Source: Verrucomicrobiales bacterium (lineage in GTDB: Bacteria; Verrucomicrobiota; Verrucomicrobiia; Verrucomicrobiales; DEV007). Taken from it: a stretch of DNA of 62,835 nt. The notes under the pieces are model-generated. The model searched no databases and was not told the DNA's origin. It saw nothing but the letters and a program-made list of their open reading frames with translations. Below, piece by piece: positions 33,633-41,872 of this stretch; the first letter of the stretch is position 1, and every line of letters starts with the position of its first letter. The stretch is taken from assembly GCA_002726915.1 (NCBI GenBank), contig PBSY01000076.1, forward strand, positions 1-62,835. Reading direction: 5' to 3'. Both the position numbers and the translations under genes were made by a program.

Positions 33633-34394
33633 GTGCTGGAACACTCAGGTCATGATTACGAGAAGCTGTTAGCCCGTTGGGAAAGTCTAATCAAAAGAAT
33701 CGGGTGGAAGTGCTCCCTCTTGTCCGAGGAAAGTGCTCTCCCCGTTTTGGTTATTCAAAATGAGGCTGCCGCCGAAGCTCGTGGAGGGGGGTGTTACCTT
33801 TCGGCTGGAGTTCACGGCGATGAGTGTGCACCCGTTTGGGGACTACTGGAGTGGGCCGAGGCCCATCTCGCCAATATGAAATCATCGCCAGTGGTGATCT
33901 TTCCTTGCCTGAATCCCTATGGTCTAATCGGAAATACACGACGGGACGGGCAGGGGATTGACTTAAACCGCAGTTTCCAAGACGTAGGAGTTCCCCTGAT
34001 CGCTAGTTGGCAGGAGTTTCTAGAGGGGCGCAGCTTTGATGTGGGTATCAATTTGCACGAAGACTATGATGCCGGAGGCGTGTATCTCTACGAGTTGACC
34101 CGCAGTGAGTCGAGGGGCGAGGCCTGCCTGGCCGCCTGTGAGGGGATCATTCCGCGTGAAACTGCTGACGTGGTTGATGGTTCTGATTTCGAGAATGGCC
34201 TGTTGAAACGCGAAACTAGTGAAATAGAGATGCGCCGGTTGGTTAACGAGGAACTCGATGGCTGGCCTGAGGGGGTCTACTTGTATCTAAATCATGTGAA
34301 GGACTCGTTCACGTTTGAGACGCCCAGCGAGGCGAACTTGGAGAAACGAATTGCGACTCATCGTTGCTTTTTAGAAGCAATCATAGGCGCTTGA
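33633..34394 (+). CDS. M14-family zinc carboxypeptidase/amidohydrolase-like protein
   Basis: A 253-residue protein from a GTG at 33633, chosen because AAAAGGAG (33621-33628) lies 4 nt upstream; in-frame starts further upstream overlap the previous gene. The zinc site is readable: SAGVHGDE (His and Glu ligands) and the later INLHEDYD (His ligand). Substrate-binding motifs NPYG and DLNRSF are also present, as is the catalytic glutamate in FTFETPS. This layout fits the short M14/AspA-AstE type enzymes that act on small peptides or N-acyl amino acids. There is no signal peptide, so it is cytoplasmic. It probably finishes breakdown of products released by the secreted hydrolase encoded just upstream. 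Confidence 0.85.
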   Translation: MLEHSGHDYEKLLARWESLIKRIGWKCSLLSEESALPVLVIQNEAAAEARGGGCYLSAGVHGDECAPVWGLLEWAEAHLANMKSSPVVIFPCLNPYGLIGNTRRDGQGIDLNRSFQDVGVPLIASWQEFLEGRSFDVGINLHEDYDAGGVYLYELTRSESRGEACLAACEGIIPRETADVVDGSDFENGLLKRETSEIEMRRLVNEELDGWPEGVYLYLNHVKDSFTFETPSEANLEKRIATHRCFLEAIIGA

Positions 34395-34482
34395 TGGGGT
34401 TCCGATTGTTTGGCGCGATTAAGGTGAGCATAAAGGAGCTTTTTTCTCATCGGGTGATGAAACTACTGCTAGTTCTTACGTT

Positions 34483-35190
34483 ATGAAATTCTTCACAACT
34501 TTTCTTCCCATTGGTCTACTAAGCCTAGTCCCGGTGGACACTTTCTTTGCTGCCGATGAGGGAAAGCATCTTTTTATCCTTTCAGGTCAATCCAACATGG
34601 CCGGTCATCGACCTGAAGAGGCTTTCATTCCGGCTGTCGAAGAAGCTTTCGGCAAAGAAAACGTGATTGTAATTCAGGATGCTGTGGGGGGACAACCGAT
34701 TCAGCGGTGGTACAAGGCGTGGAAGGATCCGGCGAGTAATGCTCCTGATAAGACCGGTGATCTTTATGATCGCCTTCTGGATAAAGTGAAGCAGGAGACC
34801 GAGGGCAAAGCCCCCGCCTCAGTCAGCTTTTTTTGGATGCAGGGTGAACGCGATGCCAAGATGGGGTGGGCTCCGGTCTACGAGAAAAGTTTGCTGGGGC
34901 TTTATCAACAATTGAGTGATGACCTTGGCCGTGATGATGTCATTTTTGTGATAGGACGACTTAGCGATTACGGTGTCGGAACGGAACAATGGGATGAAGT
35001 CAGAGCGATTCAAGTGAGGGTAGCAGACTCGGATAAAAGGTTTAGCTGGGTCGACACCGATGATTTGAACGACGGTAAGAATCGTAGGGGCAAGGAGATT
35101 AAAGATGACCTTCACTACAGCGATAAAGGCTATAGGATTTTCGGAGAGCGCATGGCGGCAGAAGCAATTCAGCGAATCAAAGGTAAGTGA
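34483..35190 (+). CDS. Secreted sialate O-acetylesterase-like (SASA/CE6) protein
   Basis: A 235-residue exported protein with signal MKFFTTFLPIGLLSLVPVDT. The hallmark FILSGQSNMAGHRPEE carries the SGNH serine. SFFWMQGERDAKMG supplies the block with conserved Gly/Glu, and KDDLHYSDKGYRIFG ends with the catalytic Asp/His pair. Members remove acetyl groups from sialic acids, xylan or other glycans. It is 88 bp downstream of the M14 gene and followed by a weak hairpin. Substrate not assignable. Confidence 0.87.
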   Translation: MKFFTTFLPIGLLSLVPVDTFFAADEGKHLFILSGQSNMAGHRPEEAFIPAVEEAFGKENVIVIQDAVGGQPIQRWYKAWKDPASNAPDKTGDLYDRLLDKVKQETEGKAPASVSFFWMQGERDAKMGWAPVYEKSLLGLYQQLSDDLGRDDVIFVIGRLSDYGVGTEQWDEVRAIQVRVADSDKRFSWVDTDDLNDGKNRRGKEIKDDLHYSDKGYRIFGERMAAEAIQRIKGK

Positions 35191-35199
35191 AGAAATAGA

Positions 35200-35228
35200 G
35201 TTTGGTCCTATTTTAGGAAGGGCCAAAC
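35200..35228 (+). terminator. Weak terminator-like hairpin
   Basis: GTTTGG (35200-35205) pairs with CCAAAC (35223-35228), followed by GTTTTG, just after the CE6-type gene. The stem is short and the T-run is interrupted, so it is a tentative terminator. Confidence 0.3.
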
Positions 35229-35239
35229 GTTTTGTCCCT

Positions 35240-35416
35240 ATGGGCGTAAAGACCGGATTTTATCCGGCGACCAAGGGTGATAGAGGTGCTGACACAGTAG
35301 TTGGAATGGTGGTCGTTGTCGGAGCCTTCGTCCTCTTTTGTGACTTTAAGTTTCGGCGATCCGTCAACTTCGCAAGTTGCGCGAAATTATCTTCGGCCAC
35401 ATTTGAGAACTCTTAA
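35240..35416 (+). CDS. Possible 58-aa small membrane protein
   Basis: A 58-codon frame (MGVKTGFYPATKGDRGADTV) with one strongly hydrophobic stretch (VVGMVVVVGAFVLF) then a basic, Cys-containing tail. It is the only plausible coding stretch in the 384-bp gap between the esterase and oppC. No ribosome site is visible and no family is recognised. A perfect CCGGAT/ATCCGG hairpin lies inside its start. It may be chance; the rest of the gap (35417-35574) holds nothing I recognise. Confidence 0.2.
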   Translation: MGVKTGFYPATKGDRGADTVVGMVVVVGAFVLFCDFKFRRSVNFASCAKLSSATFENS

Positions 35417-35574
35417 CCATACCATCACACGATTTTACTGTTGAGGGGTGGGACAGATGTAAGGCACGTTTGCTGAAACGCCAGATGATGAATCGCTTGA
35501 GCAGAAGATGATTAAGATTTAGTCGAACGTGTCAATGATGGGAACGAAAAGAGGAGAATGCATTCGGTTTCTTT

Positions 35575-36498
35575 CTAATCTTTAGAACTCTTAGGGTCGA
35601 GGGCATCGCGGAGGCCATCGCCGAGGAAATTTAAGCTAAAAAGGGTCAGGGCGAAGATAATAGCGGGGTAAACAAGTAGACCGGGATCACTGGCCATACG
35701 GTCAGCACCCTCCTTAATTAAGGAGCCCCAACTGGCATCGGGTGGTTGGACGCCGAGTCCAAGGAAAGAGAGGATCGCCTCAAGTCTCATCACCGCAGGA
35801 ACTGTCAGGGTTGTGTAGACGATAACCGGGCCAATCGTGTTGGGGATGAGGTGACGAAATATGATGCGCCACTGGGAAAGACCCAGGCTCCTAGCCGCTT
35901 CGACGAATTCCTGATTCTTCAATGAAATGACCTGTCCGCGCACGATTCGGGCCATAGTGAGCCATTCGACGGCGCCGATACAGACAAACAATAGCCAGAG
36001 ATTGTTGCCGAAGTAGGTCGTGAGAATGATCACGATGATCATGAAGGGCAGCGCGTAGAGGATATCCACGATACGCATCATGGCGGCGTCAACCTTGCCT
36101 CCAATGTAGCCTGACAGGGCTCCATAAGCTACCCCGATAGTGAGGGAGACCGCGGTGGCGAGGAAGCCAACTGCCAGTGAAACGCGCCCACCGTAGAGAA
36201 TACGTGAGAAGATATCACGGCCAAGGTGGTCGCTACCAAATAAGTAATAGACTTCAATGCCATCGACCGAGGTGGCCGTCGAAAAAGCAGGCGCCGATTG
36301 TAACTCTGGGAAAGTTACATTGGGGTCGGGAACGAATGAAAAAATTGGTAGCAGAAAACAGATCACGACCACGGTGACAAAAAACCACAGACTCGTCATG
36401 GCGAGTCGATTCTTACGCAGGCGCAACCAAGAATCGCGGCCGAGAGAAGATCCCTTCTCAATTGCTTCCGATTCGCGTTGATGGATTCCTGAAATCAT
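35575..36498 (-). CDS. oppC: Peptide ABC transporter permease (OppC/DppC type)
   Basis: A 307-residue inner-membrane permease from the ATG at 36498, 8 bp after the oppB stop (a GTG at 36540 would overlap oppB by 34 bp). It has the N-terminal OppC anchor region (RKNRLAMTSLWFFVTVVVIC), then a periplasmic loop and five further helices. The EAA loop EAARSLGLSQWRIIFRHLIPN contacts the ATPase. The end SLNFLGDGLRDALDPKSSKD is characteristic. It forms the channel with OppB. No oppD/oppF follows. Confidence 0.93.
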   Translation of the reverse strand: MISGIHQRESEAIEKGSSLGRDSWLRLRKNRLAMTSLWFFVTVVVICFLLPIFSFVPDPNVTFPELQSAPAFSTATSVDGIEVYYLFGSDHLGRDIFSRILYGGRVSLAVGFLATAVSLTIGVAYGALSGYIGGKVDAAMMRIVDILYALPFMIIVIILTTYFGNNLWLLFVCIGAVEWLTMARIVRGQVISLKNQEFVEAARSLGLSQWRIIFRHLIPNTIGPVIVYTTLTVPAVMRLEAILSFLGLGVQPPDASWGSLIKEGADRMASDPGLLVYPAIIFALTLFSLNFLGDGLRDALDPKSSKD

Positions 36499-36506
36499 AA
36501 ATGGGT

Positions 36507-37433
36507 TTAGTTCCCGGTCTTGGTCCGTGGGTCGAGCCACGCCTGGAGGACGTCGACGAGGAAATTCATAATGAGAATAAGAATAGCGAATACAGTCACC
36601 GTTCCGTTGATAAGCGTGTAATCGCGGTTGGAGGCTGCCTTAATGAAATGCTGGCCGAGGCCGGGAATTCCAAAGACGGTTTCCACGACAAAGGAACCAC
36701 CAATCAGTCCAGCAAGGGCAGGCCCCAGATAAGCAACCACCGGAGTGATGCCTCCTCGGAACGCATGTTTAAAAAGGATTTTGCTGGGAGTGAGCCCCTT
36801 GGCGCGTGCGGTACGGACAAAATCCTGACTTAATACGTCGAGCATACTGCCACGGGTGAGCCGGGCGATGTAGGCCGAGTAGTAAAGACCAAGGGTCACG
36901 GCTCCGAGAAACCAAGCTGTGCTGCCTTCCCACCCTGCGACGTCGAACCAGCCCAGCTTTAGAGCAAATATTTCTCCGAGGATAGGGGCAATGACGAAAG
37001 TGGGTAAACAGATACCAATCATGGCAACGGTCATGAGTCCGTAGTCGACTGGTGTGTTTCGGTTTGCTGCAGCAAAGACGCCAATAGGCACGCCGATGAC
37101 GAGAGCAATCAAGAGACCAACAAACCCGAGGATGAAAGATACGGGGAGCCCTTCAGAAATAACTTCGTTGACGGTAAAGCCCTTATTGCCCAGTGAGGGA
37201 CCGAGATCACCTTGAATTAACTGGCCAAGATAAAGTCCATATTGGACGACGAGCGGCTTATCAAATCCGTATTTCTTATTCATTTGCTCAAGCAAATGCT
37301 CGGGCACGGCCTTTTCATCGAGGAATGGTCCGCCTGGAGCGAGTCGAGCGAGAAAGAACGTCAGCGTAATGATGCAGAGCAGGGCAAAGAACGACTGCAG
37401 TAAACGCAATAAGACGAAGCGAACTGATTCCAT
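36507..37433 (-). CDS. oppB: Peptide ABC transporter permease (OppB/DppB type)
   Basis: A 308-residue permease with six predicted helices. It starts with RFVLLRLLQSFFALLCIITLTFFLARLAPG and has the EAA-type loop VRTARAKGLTPSKILFKHAF. The family end is FGIPGLGQHFIKAASNRDYTLI. Its ATG overlaps the oppA stop by one base (TGATG), so translation is coupled. It pairs with OppC in the membrane for uptake of oligopeptides or a related solute. Confidence 0.93.
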   Translation of the reverse strand: MESVRFVLLRLLQSFFALLCIITLTFFLARLAPGGPFLDEKAVPEHLLEQMNKKYGFDKPLVVQYGLYLGQLIQGDLGPSLGNKGFTVNEVISEGLPVSFILGFVGLLIALVIGVPIGVFAAANRNTPVDYGLMTVAMIGICLPTFVIAPILGEIFALKLGWFDVAGWEGSTAWFLGAVTLGLYYSAYIARLTRGSMLDVLSQDFVRTARAKGLTPSKILFKHAFRGGITPVVAYLGPALAGLIGGSFVVETVFGIPGLGQHFIKAASNRDYTLINGTVTVFAILILIMNFLVDVLQAWLDPRTKTGN

Positions 37434-39121
37434 CAGGGCCTCACTTCCTCCTTATCCTCTTCTGAAACGAGGTCGATGTATTTGTATGGATGGTTATCCA
37501 GCAGAAGCGGATGCCAGTTTTTCACGTCGGGATGAATCAAATAGGTCCGCGTGTACCAGTATATGGGTAGAATAGGTAGGTCATTGAGGAGGATTCGCTC
37601 GGCCTCTTTGAGTGTTGCGTAGCGCTGCGCTGGATCGCTAATTAAGCCGCTTTCTTCCATAAGGCGGTCAAATTCAGCATTGGACCATCCGGTGTTGTTG
37701 TTAGAATCACCGGATACCCACATGCTCAGGAAGGTGTTCGGGTCGACATAATCTCCGATCCAGCCGGCTCGTGAGACTTCGTAGTTGGTGTCGTGAACGG
37801 TCTGCTGAAAGACTTTCCATTCCTGGTTTTCGATTTTCACTTTCTCGATACCAAGGTGCTTTTTCCACATGTCCTGAATCGCGACGGCGATGGATTTGTG
37901 AGCTTCGGAGGTGTTGATAATGACAGTGAATTCCGGGACATCGGATCCGCTCTCGTATCCGGCTTCCTTGAGATGAAGACGGGCTTTCTCGGGATCAAAG
38001 GCGATGATTTTGGGGGGATCGTATCCTGCCTTTGAAGGTGGTGTGAATCCATAGGCCGGTTGTTGACCGCCACGGGTGACAAACTCCACGATGGTTTCCT
38101 GATCAATGGCATAGGCCAGAGCCCTGCGGAAGCTCACGTTGTCGGTGGGCGCTTGGTCTACGTTACAGCGATAGAAATAGGATCCTGCGTAGGTTTCAGT
38201 GCGCAGCCTTGGGTCGCTGGCTTCCTTGTACTTTGCGATTAAATTCTCTGGGAGAACGTAGGTGTAATGAAGTAGGCCGTTACGGAAAGCTTTTTCCTCG
38301 GTGAAGACGTTGTCGATTGGCTTGAAATCGATGCCGTTTGGCTTAACATTGGCACCGTCCCAGTAATTGGGATTGCGACGCACTTTTACGTAAGCGTTGA
38401 TGCGCCAAGCCGTGAGTATGAAGGCTCCGTTGCTGACATGGTTTCCTGGCTTCTGCCACTCGGTGTAGGGGTCGGTGATATTTCCGAACTTCTCAATGGT
38501 GGGTCCGTGAACCGGCAGCCATGTGGTGTGTTTAACGACGTCAGGAAAATAGGGAGTGGGTCCTTTCAGTTTGCAGATGAGTGTGAAGTCTCCTTCCGCT
38601 TTCACGCCGACTTTGCTGAAGTCTTTAATTTCACCTTTGTTGAATTCTTCCGCGTTCTTGAGAAAATAAAGCATCGAGGAATACGGGGCGGCCATTTCGG
38701 GATGCAGGATGCGATTGTAGGAATAGATAAAGTCATGGGCCGTCACAGGATCCCCGTTTGACCACTTAGCATTCTTCCTGAGGTAGAAAGTCCATTCGGA
38801 AAAATCTTCGTTAGCCTCCCAGCGTTCTGCGACGCCGGGTTCGTGAAGCATGTCGTTGGTGGGATGATAGGCGACGAGACCCTCGAAGAGGGCCCGGAGA
38901 ATGTTGGAATCCCCCACAGAAGACACGATGTGAGGGTCGAGGGCTTTTGGTTCCGCTCCGTTACCCATGATTAGGATTTTCTCGCGGGTTGCGATTTCGA
39001 CCTTGGATTCTCTGCTACATCCGCTCGCAATGACGAGTAGCGCAAAGCCGAGAATAGGTCCTAACCGAGTCAGGTGCTGGAGGTAACCCTGCGGGGTCCT
39101 GTCCTTCCGTTGGCGAATCAT
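37433..39121 (-). CDS. oppA: Peptide ABC transporter substrate-binding lipoprotein (OppA type)
   Basis: A 562-residue solute-binding protein of SBP family 5. I use the ATG at 39121; the longer frame adds 13 residues. A hydrophobic signal (LGPILGFALLVIASGC) ends in a lipobox Cys, so it is anchored as a lipoprotein. Family features include AEPKALDPHIVSSVGDSNIL, the loop WTFYLRKNAKWSNGDPVTAHDF with YSYNRILHPE, and LPILPIYWYTRTYLIHPDV near the end. It captures oligopeptides or similar solutes for OppBC. First gene in the operon. Confidence 0.93.
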   Translation of the reverse strand: MIRQRKDRTPQGYLQHLTRLGPILGFALLVIASGCSRESKVEIATREKILIMGNGAEPKALDPHIVSSVGDSNILRALFEGLVAYHPTNDMLHEPGVAERWEANEDFSEWTFYLRKNAKWSNGDPVTAHDFIYSYNRILHPEMAAPYSSMLYFLKNAEEFNKGEIKDFSKVGVKAEGDFTLICKLKGPTPYFPDVVKHTTWLPVHGPTIEKFGNITDPYTEWQKPGNHVSNGAFILTAWRINAYVKVRRNPNYWDGANVKPNGIDFKPIDNVFTEEKAFRNGLLHYTYVLPENLIAKYKEASDPRLRTETYAGSYFYRCNVDQAPTDNVSFRRALAYAIDQETIVEFVTRGGQQPAYGFTPPSKAGYDPPKIIAFDPEKARLHLKEAGYESGSDVPEFTVIINTSEAHKSIAVAIQDMWKKHLGIEKVKIENQEWKVFQQTVHDTNYEVSRAGWIGDYVDPNTFLSMWVSGDSNNNTGWSNAEFDRLMEESGLISDPAQRYATLKEAERILLNDLPILPIYWYTRTYLIHPDVKNWHPLLLDNHPYKYIDLVSEEDKEEVRP

Positions 39122-39370
39122 GCAGCACGGTAGTGTTTGCCAGAGCGTCCTTTCTTGCAATGTAGAAATGAGCGCGAAATCGGGAAATTGGATTCGGGAG
39201 GTTGAGGACTTTAAATGGGAATTAATTTGGAGTTCTGAGAGTGTTGACTCCGATCTGTTCCTTTTAAGCGTATTGCCACTGCCCGCGAAGAATTGGCATT
39301 ACGGAAACCTCGCTGACAATCAAAGTGAAGATCACAAGATAGAACTGGGAAGGCTCTTTTCAGGAGAAAA

Positions 39371-40522
39371 TTAGTTTTCGCCTCGGACTGGGATGGTGAC
39401 CCCGGTCCGACCCTCTCCGCCGATAAAAGTGATGCTTTCCTGAATTGCTACGGCTTGGCCGGCGGTGATGAGAACCGCTTCCGCGTATTCCCTAAGCTTG
39501 GTCCAAACAGTACGTGGCACCCAGACGAGGTCCCCGCCTTCAAGCAATAAGTCCGGTTCATTCCCTTGCATCACGGCATCTATATTGACGACGGCCACTT
39601 TCGGGTCGCGGATGCCTCCCCGAAGGATGAGAGCCTTAGACTTTACCGCATTGCTGTCGAACCCTCCGGCGGCGGCTACAGCAGTTCGCAGAGTAACTCC
39701 TTCCTCAAAGAAAACAGGCCCTGGGGTAACGACCTCGCCAAGGACGTAGATCGAGCGGGCTGCAAGTGAAGGAATGAAGAGGTAGTCTCCGGGCTGAATG
39801 TAAACGTTTTGTGACATGTCTCCCTCCCGGATAAGCGCGTCAAAGTTAACCGGGATGAGGTGGCTGTTGCGGATCAGGATAGAGCGCTTGAGATCTGCGG
39901 CTTCCGAGTTCCTAGCTTCGTTATTTTCGTCGAATGAAGGAAGACCTCCCCCTTGAGAAATCGCATCGATCACGGTCGTAGGCTTTTGGATGGGGTAGGC
40001 ACCGGGACTATTGATTTGTCCGAGCAGCCAGAATCGCTGGCTGTCGGCATTTGCGACATTTACGCTCACAACGGGTCCAACATATTCGTCTTTTAGTTGC
40101 GTGGCGAGGGCGGCGGAAATTTCTCTGGTGGACATGCCCTTCACGTTGATGCCATCCGCGACATCATAGTAGAGCATTCCGTCCGGCATCACCTTAGTAA
40201 CCCGACGGGTGTCTAAGTTTTCAGCCACCTCGATATCCAGTTTATCTCCTGGTCCGACTCGATAAGGGCCAGAGGGAGCGCGCAGGCAGGCGGGATCAAT
40301 CGCGCGGTGATAATGCAGTTGCTTGAAGTGAGGTTCAGCGGGAATTTGGGTCAATTTATCCTCCGCTGAGGGAGCTTCTTCTGCCGAGTCACTCTCCTCT
40401 ATAAAAGAACCGCGGGCCTCGAACTCGCGATCAGCAGGCCAAGTCTGAACGCAACTTGTCGTGCCAACAGCGAACGCCAGCAGCGCACCGAGTTGGGGAA
40501 GAAGCGAAAGACAAATCTTCAT
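39371..40522 (-). CDS. Polysaccharide export protein (Wza-like, SLBB) lipoprotein
   Basis: A 383-residue outer-membrane export protein. The signal ends near VGTTSC, a possible lipidation site. It has a polysaccharide-export domain (GPYRVGPGDKLDIEVAENLD, VMPDGMLYYDVADGINVKG) and two SLBB-type beta-grasp domains (WLLGQINSPGAYPIQKPTTV and IYVLGEVVTPGPVFFEEGVT). A C-terminal helix-like region precedes the Gly-rich tail. It belongs to the Wza/GfcE type that forms the exit channel for capsule or exopolysaccharide. It follows a second Wza-like gene by 21 bp. No Wzc kinase or glycosyltransferase genes are near. Confidence 0.9.
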   Translation of the reverse strand: MKICLSLLPQLGALLAFAVGTTSCVQTWPADREFEARGSFIEESDSAEEAPSAEDKLTQIPAEPHFKQLHYHRAIDPACLRAPSGPYRVGPGDKLDIEVAENLDTRRVTKVMPDGMLYYDVADGINVKGMSTREISAALATQLKDEYVGPVVSVNVANADSQRFWLLGQINSPGAYPIQKPTTVIDAISQGGGLPSFDENNEARNSEAADLKRSILIRNSHLIPVNFDALIREGDMSQNVYIQPGDYLFIPSLAARSIYVLGEVVTPGPVFFEEGVTLRTAVAAAGGFDSNAVKSKALILRGGIRDPKVAVVNIDAVMQGNEPDLLLEGGDLVWVPRTVWTKLREYAEAVLITAGQAVAIQESITFIGGEGRTGVTIPVRGEN

Positions 40523-40543
40523 GGGTAAGGAGGGTGGCGTAAA

Positions 40544-41638
40544 TTAGTTAGCTAACGGCACTAAGTTGCTTACGATGCTTTCGGTAGTGACCGTCTGCAG
40601 GAAGGCAAAAATGGCACTGTCGAGCACTCGTTCGGCCAATTCGAAGGGGCGTTCGGCTATAAATACGATATCCTTGTTTTGGAGTGGAATGTCGCGCGAG
40701 CGTCCGGAAAGAATGTCTTTTATGTTAACGGTGTGAGTCTCGGGTTCATGAATGCTGCCTCGAATGATGAGCACTTTGATACGGTAAGCATGGTGAGTGA
40801 ATCCACCAGCTTCCGAGATGGCTTGGGCCAATGTAAGTCGAACCGGTAATTTCAAGCGACCAGGGCGGCTCACTGCACCCAAAACGTAGATCTCGTTTTT
40901 AAGTTTAGAAGCGACGAAGATATAGTCGTTAGGTTCGAGGTAGGCGTTTTGAGTGAGGTCACCGCGGTAGTAAAGTCGTGCGAGATCGACATCAAGCTTA
41001 CGTCCGTTTCGGGCGACAAAGGACCGCTCAAAGTCAGCTAGCTCGAAAGCAGAGCCAGGGACAGTATTGGTCTCAATACCTTGAGCGAGAGAGATGGCCT
41101 CAAGGATCGAGATGGGGCGGTCCAGAACGTAGCTTCCGGGACGACGCACCCGGCCAATAATGGAGAATTCTTTACTTGCTACATCGGTCGGCGTGATAAT
41201 GACCCTTAGGTTATTATGGTAGGTAGAAAGCTCCTCTTCGATGCGGTCGCGAAGTTCATCCGGAGTAAGGCCATTAGCCTGGACGGCGACGGCCTGAAGA
41301 AAGCTGACGGCGCCGTCCGGAGCTATGCGAACGTTTTCGCGGCTCAAGTCTGGTCGGAGAAAGACGGAGAAATTAAGTGTGTCACCGGGACCGAGAGTAT
41401 AGCGCGTTTGCCATGCTGGGATCTTTTTCGGTAATGTGTGCGGGTGCAGGGGTTTTTGGGAAGGGGTGGGATGCGGAAGCGGGGATGCGGAAGGGTGATC
41501 AATGGGGGAAAGCTCTTCCCAATAATCAGCCGGTGAGAGAATTTGAGTTTTGCTCCGCAGACGCTGGTCCTGAGCCTGGGCCAGCAGACTGAGGCACAGG
41601 AACACAGCGATCAGAAGAGATGATGAAATGCGGTGCAT
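40544..41638 (-). CDS. Polysaccharide export protein (Wza-like, SLBB), first of tandem pair
   Basis: A 364-residue exported protein. The signal peptide (MHRISSSLLIAVFLCLSLLA, ending AQAQ) is type I, not lipoprotein. A Pro/His-rich linker (about 45-75) precedes the export domain (YTLGPGDTLNFSVFLRPDLS, VRIAPDGAVSFLQAVAVQ). Two SLBB domains follow (FSIIGRVRRPGSYVLDRPIS and IYVLGAVSRPGRLKLPVRLT). It ends with an amphipathic helix-like segment similar to the Wza membrane helix. With the following gene it may form one channel of two different subunits. Divergent from rpoN across 234 bp. Confidence 0.9.
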   Translation of the reverse strand: MHRISSSLLIAVFLCLSLLAQAQDQRLRSKTQILSPADYWEELSPIDHPSASPLPHPTPSQKPLHPHTLPKKIPAWQTRYTLGPGDTLNFSVFLRPDLSRENVRIAPDGAVSFLQAVAVQANGLTPDELRDRIEEELSTYHNNLRVIITPTDVASKEFSIIGRVRRPGSYVLDRPISILEAISLAQGIETNTVPGSAFELADFERSFVARNGRKLDVDLARLYYRGDLTQNAYLEPNDYIFVASKLKNEIYVLGAVSRPGRLKLPVRLTLAQAISEAGGFTHHAYRIKVLIIRGSIHEPETHTVNIKDILSGRSRDIPLQNKDIVFIAERPFELAERVLDSAIFAFLQTVTTESIVSNLVPLAN

Positions 41639-41817
41639 AAGGCGATGTTACACCTATCTAAATTATCAGGTAAAATTTATTATAAAAATCATAATAAGCA
41701 ACCTCATTGACTCTAAAGTTTTTTAGGGTGTCGCGATCTTTTCAAGGGCCCTGAGCTTGAAAGAAAAAAACCTCGTCGGCATCGAAATCAAAAATTTCTT
41801 TATAAAATAAACACTGG

Positions 41818-41833
41818 TGGCTTGAAATATGCT
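41818..41833 (+). promoter_or_regulatory. Candidate sigma-54 (-24/-12) promoter before rpoN
   Basis: TGG at 41818-41820 and GCT at 41831-41833 are separated by exactly 10 nt (TGGCTTGAAATATGCT), matching the invariant GG-N10-GC spacing and most of the TGGC...TGC consensus. The start codon of rpoN lies 40 nt beyond. This could mean rpoN is transcribed by its own product. Confidence 0.4.
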
Positions 41834-41872
41834 AGCGTCGGACGATTCCCTCCGTAAGACGGGTCACTTAGC

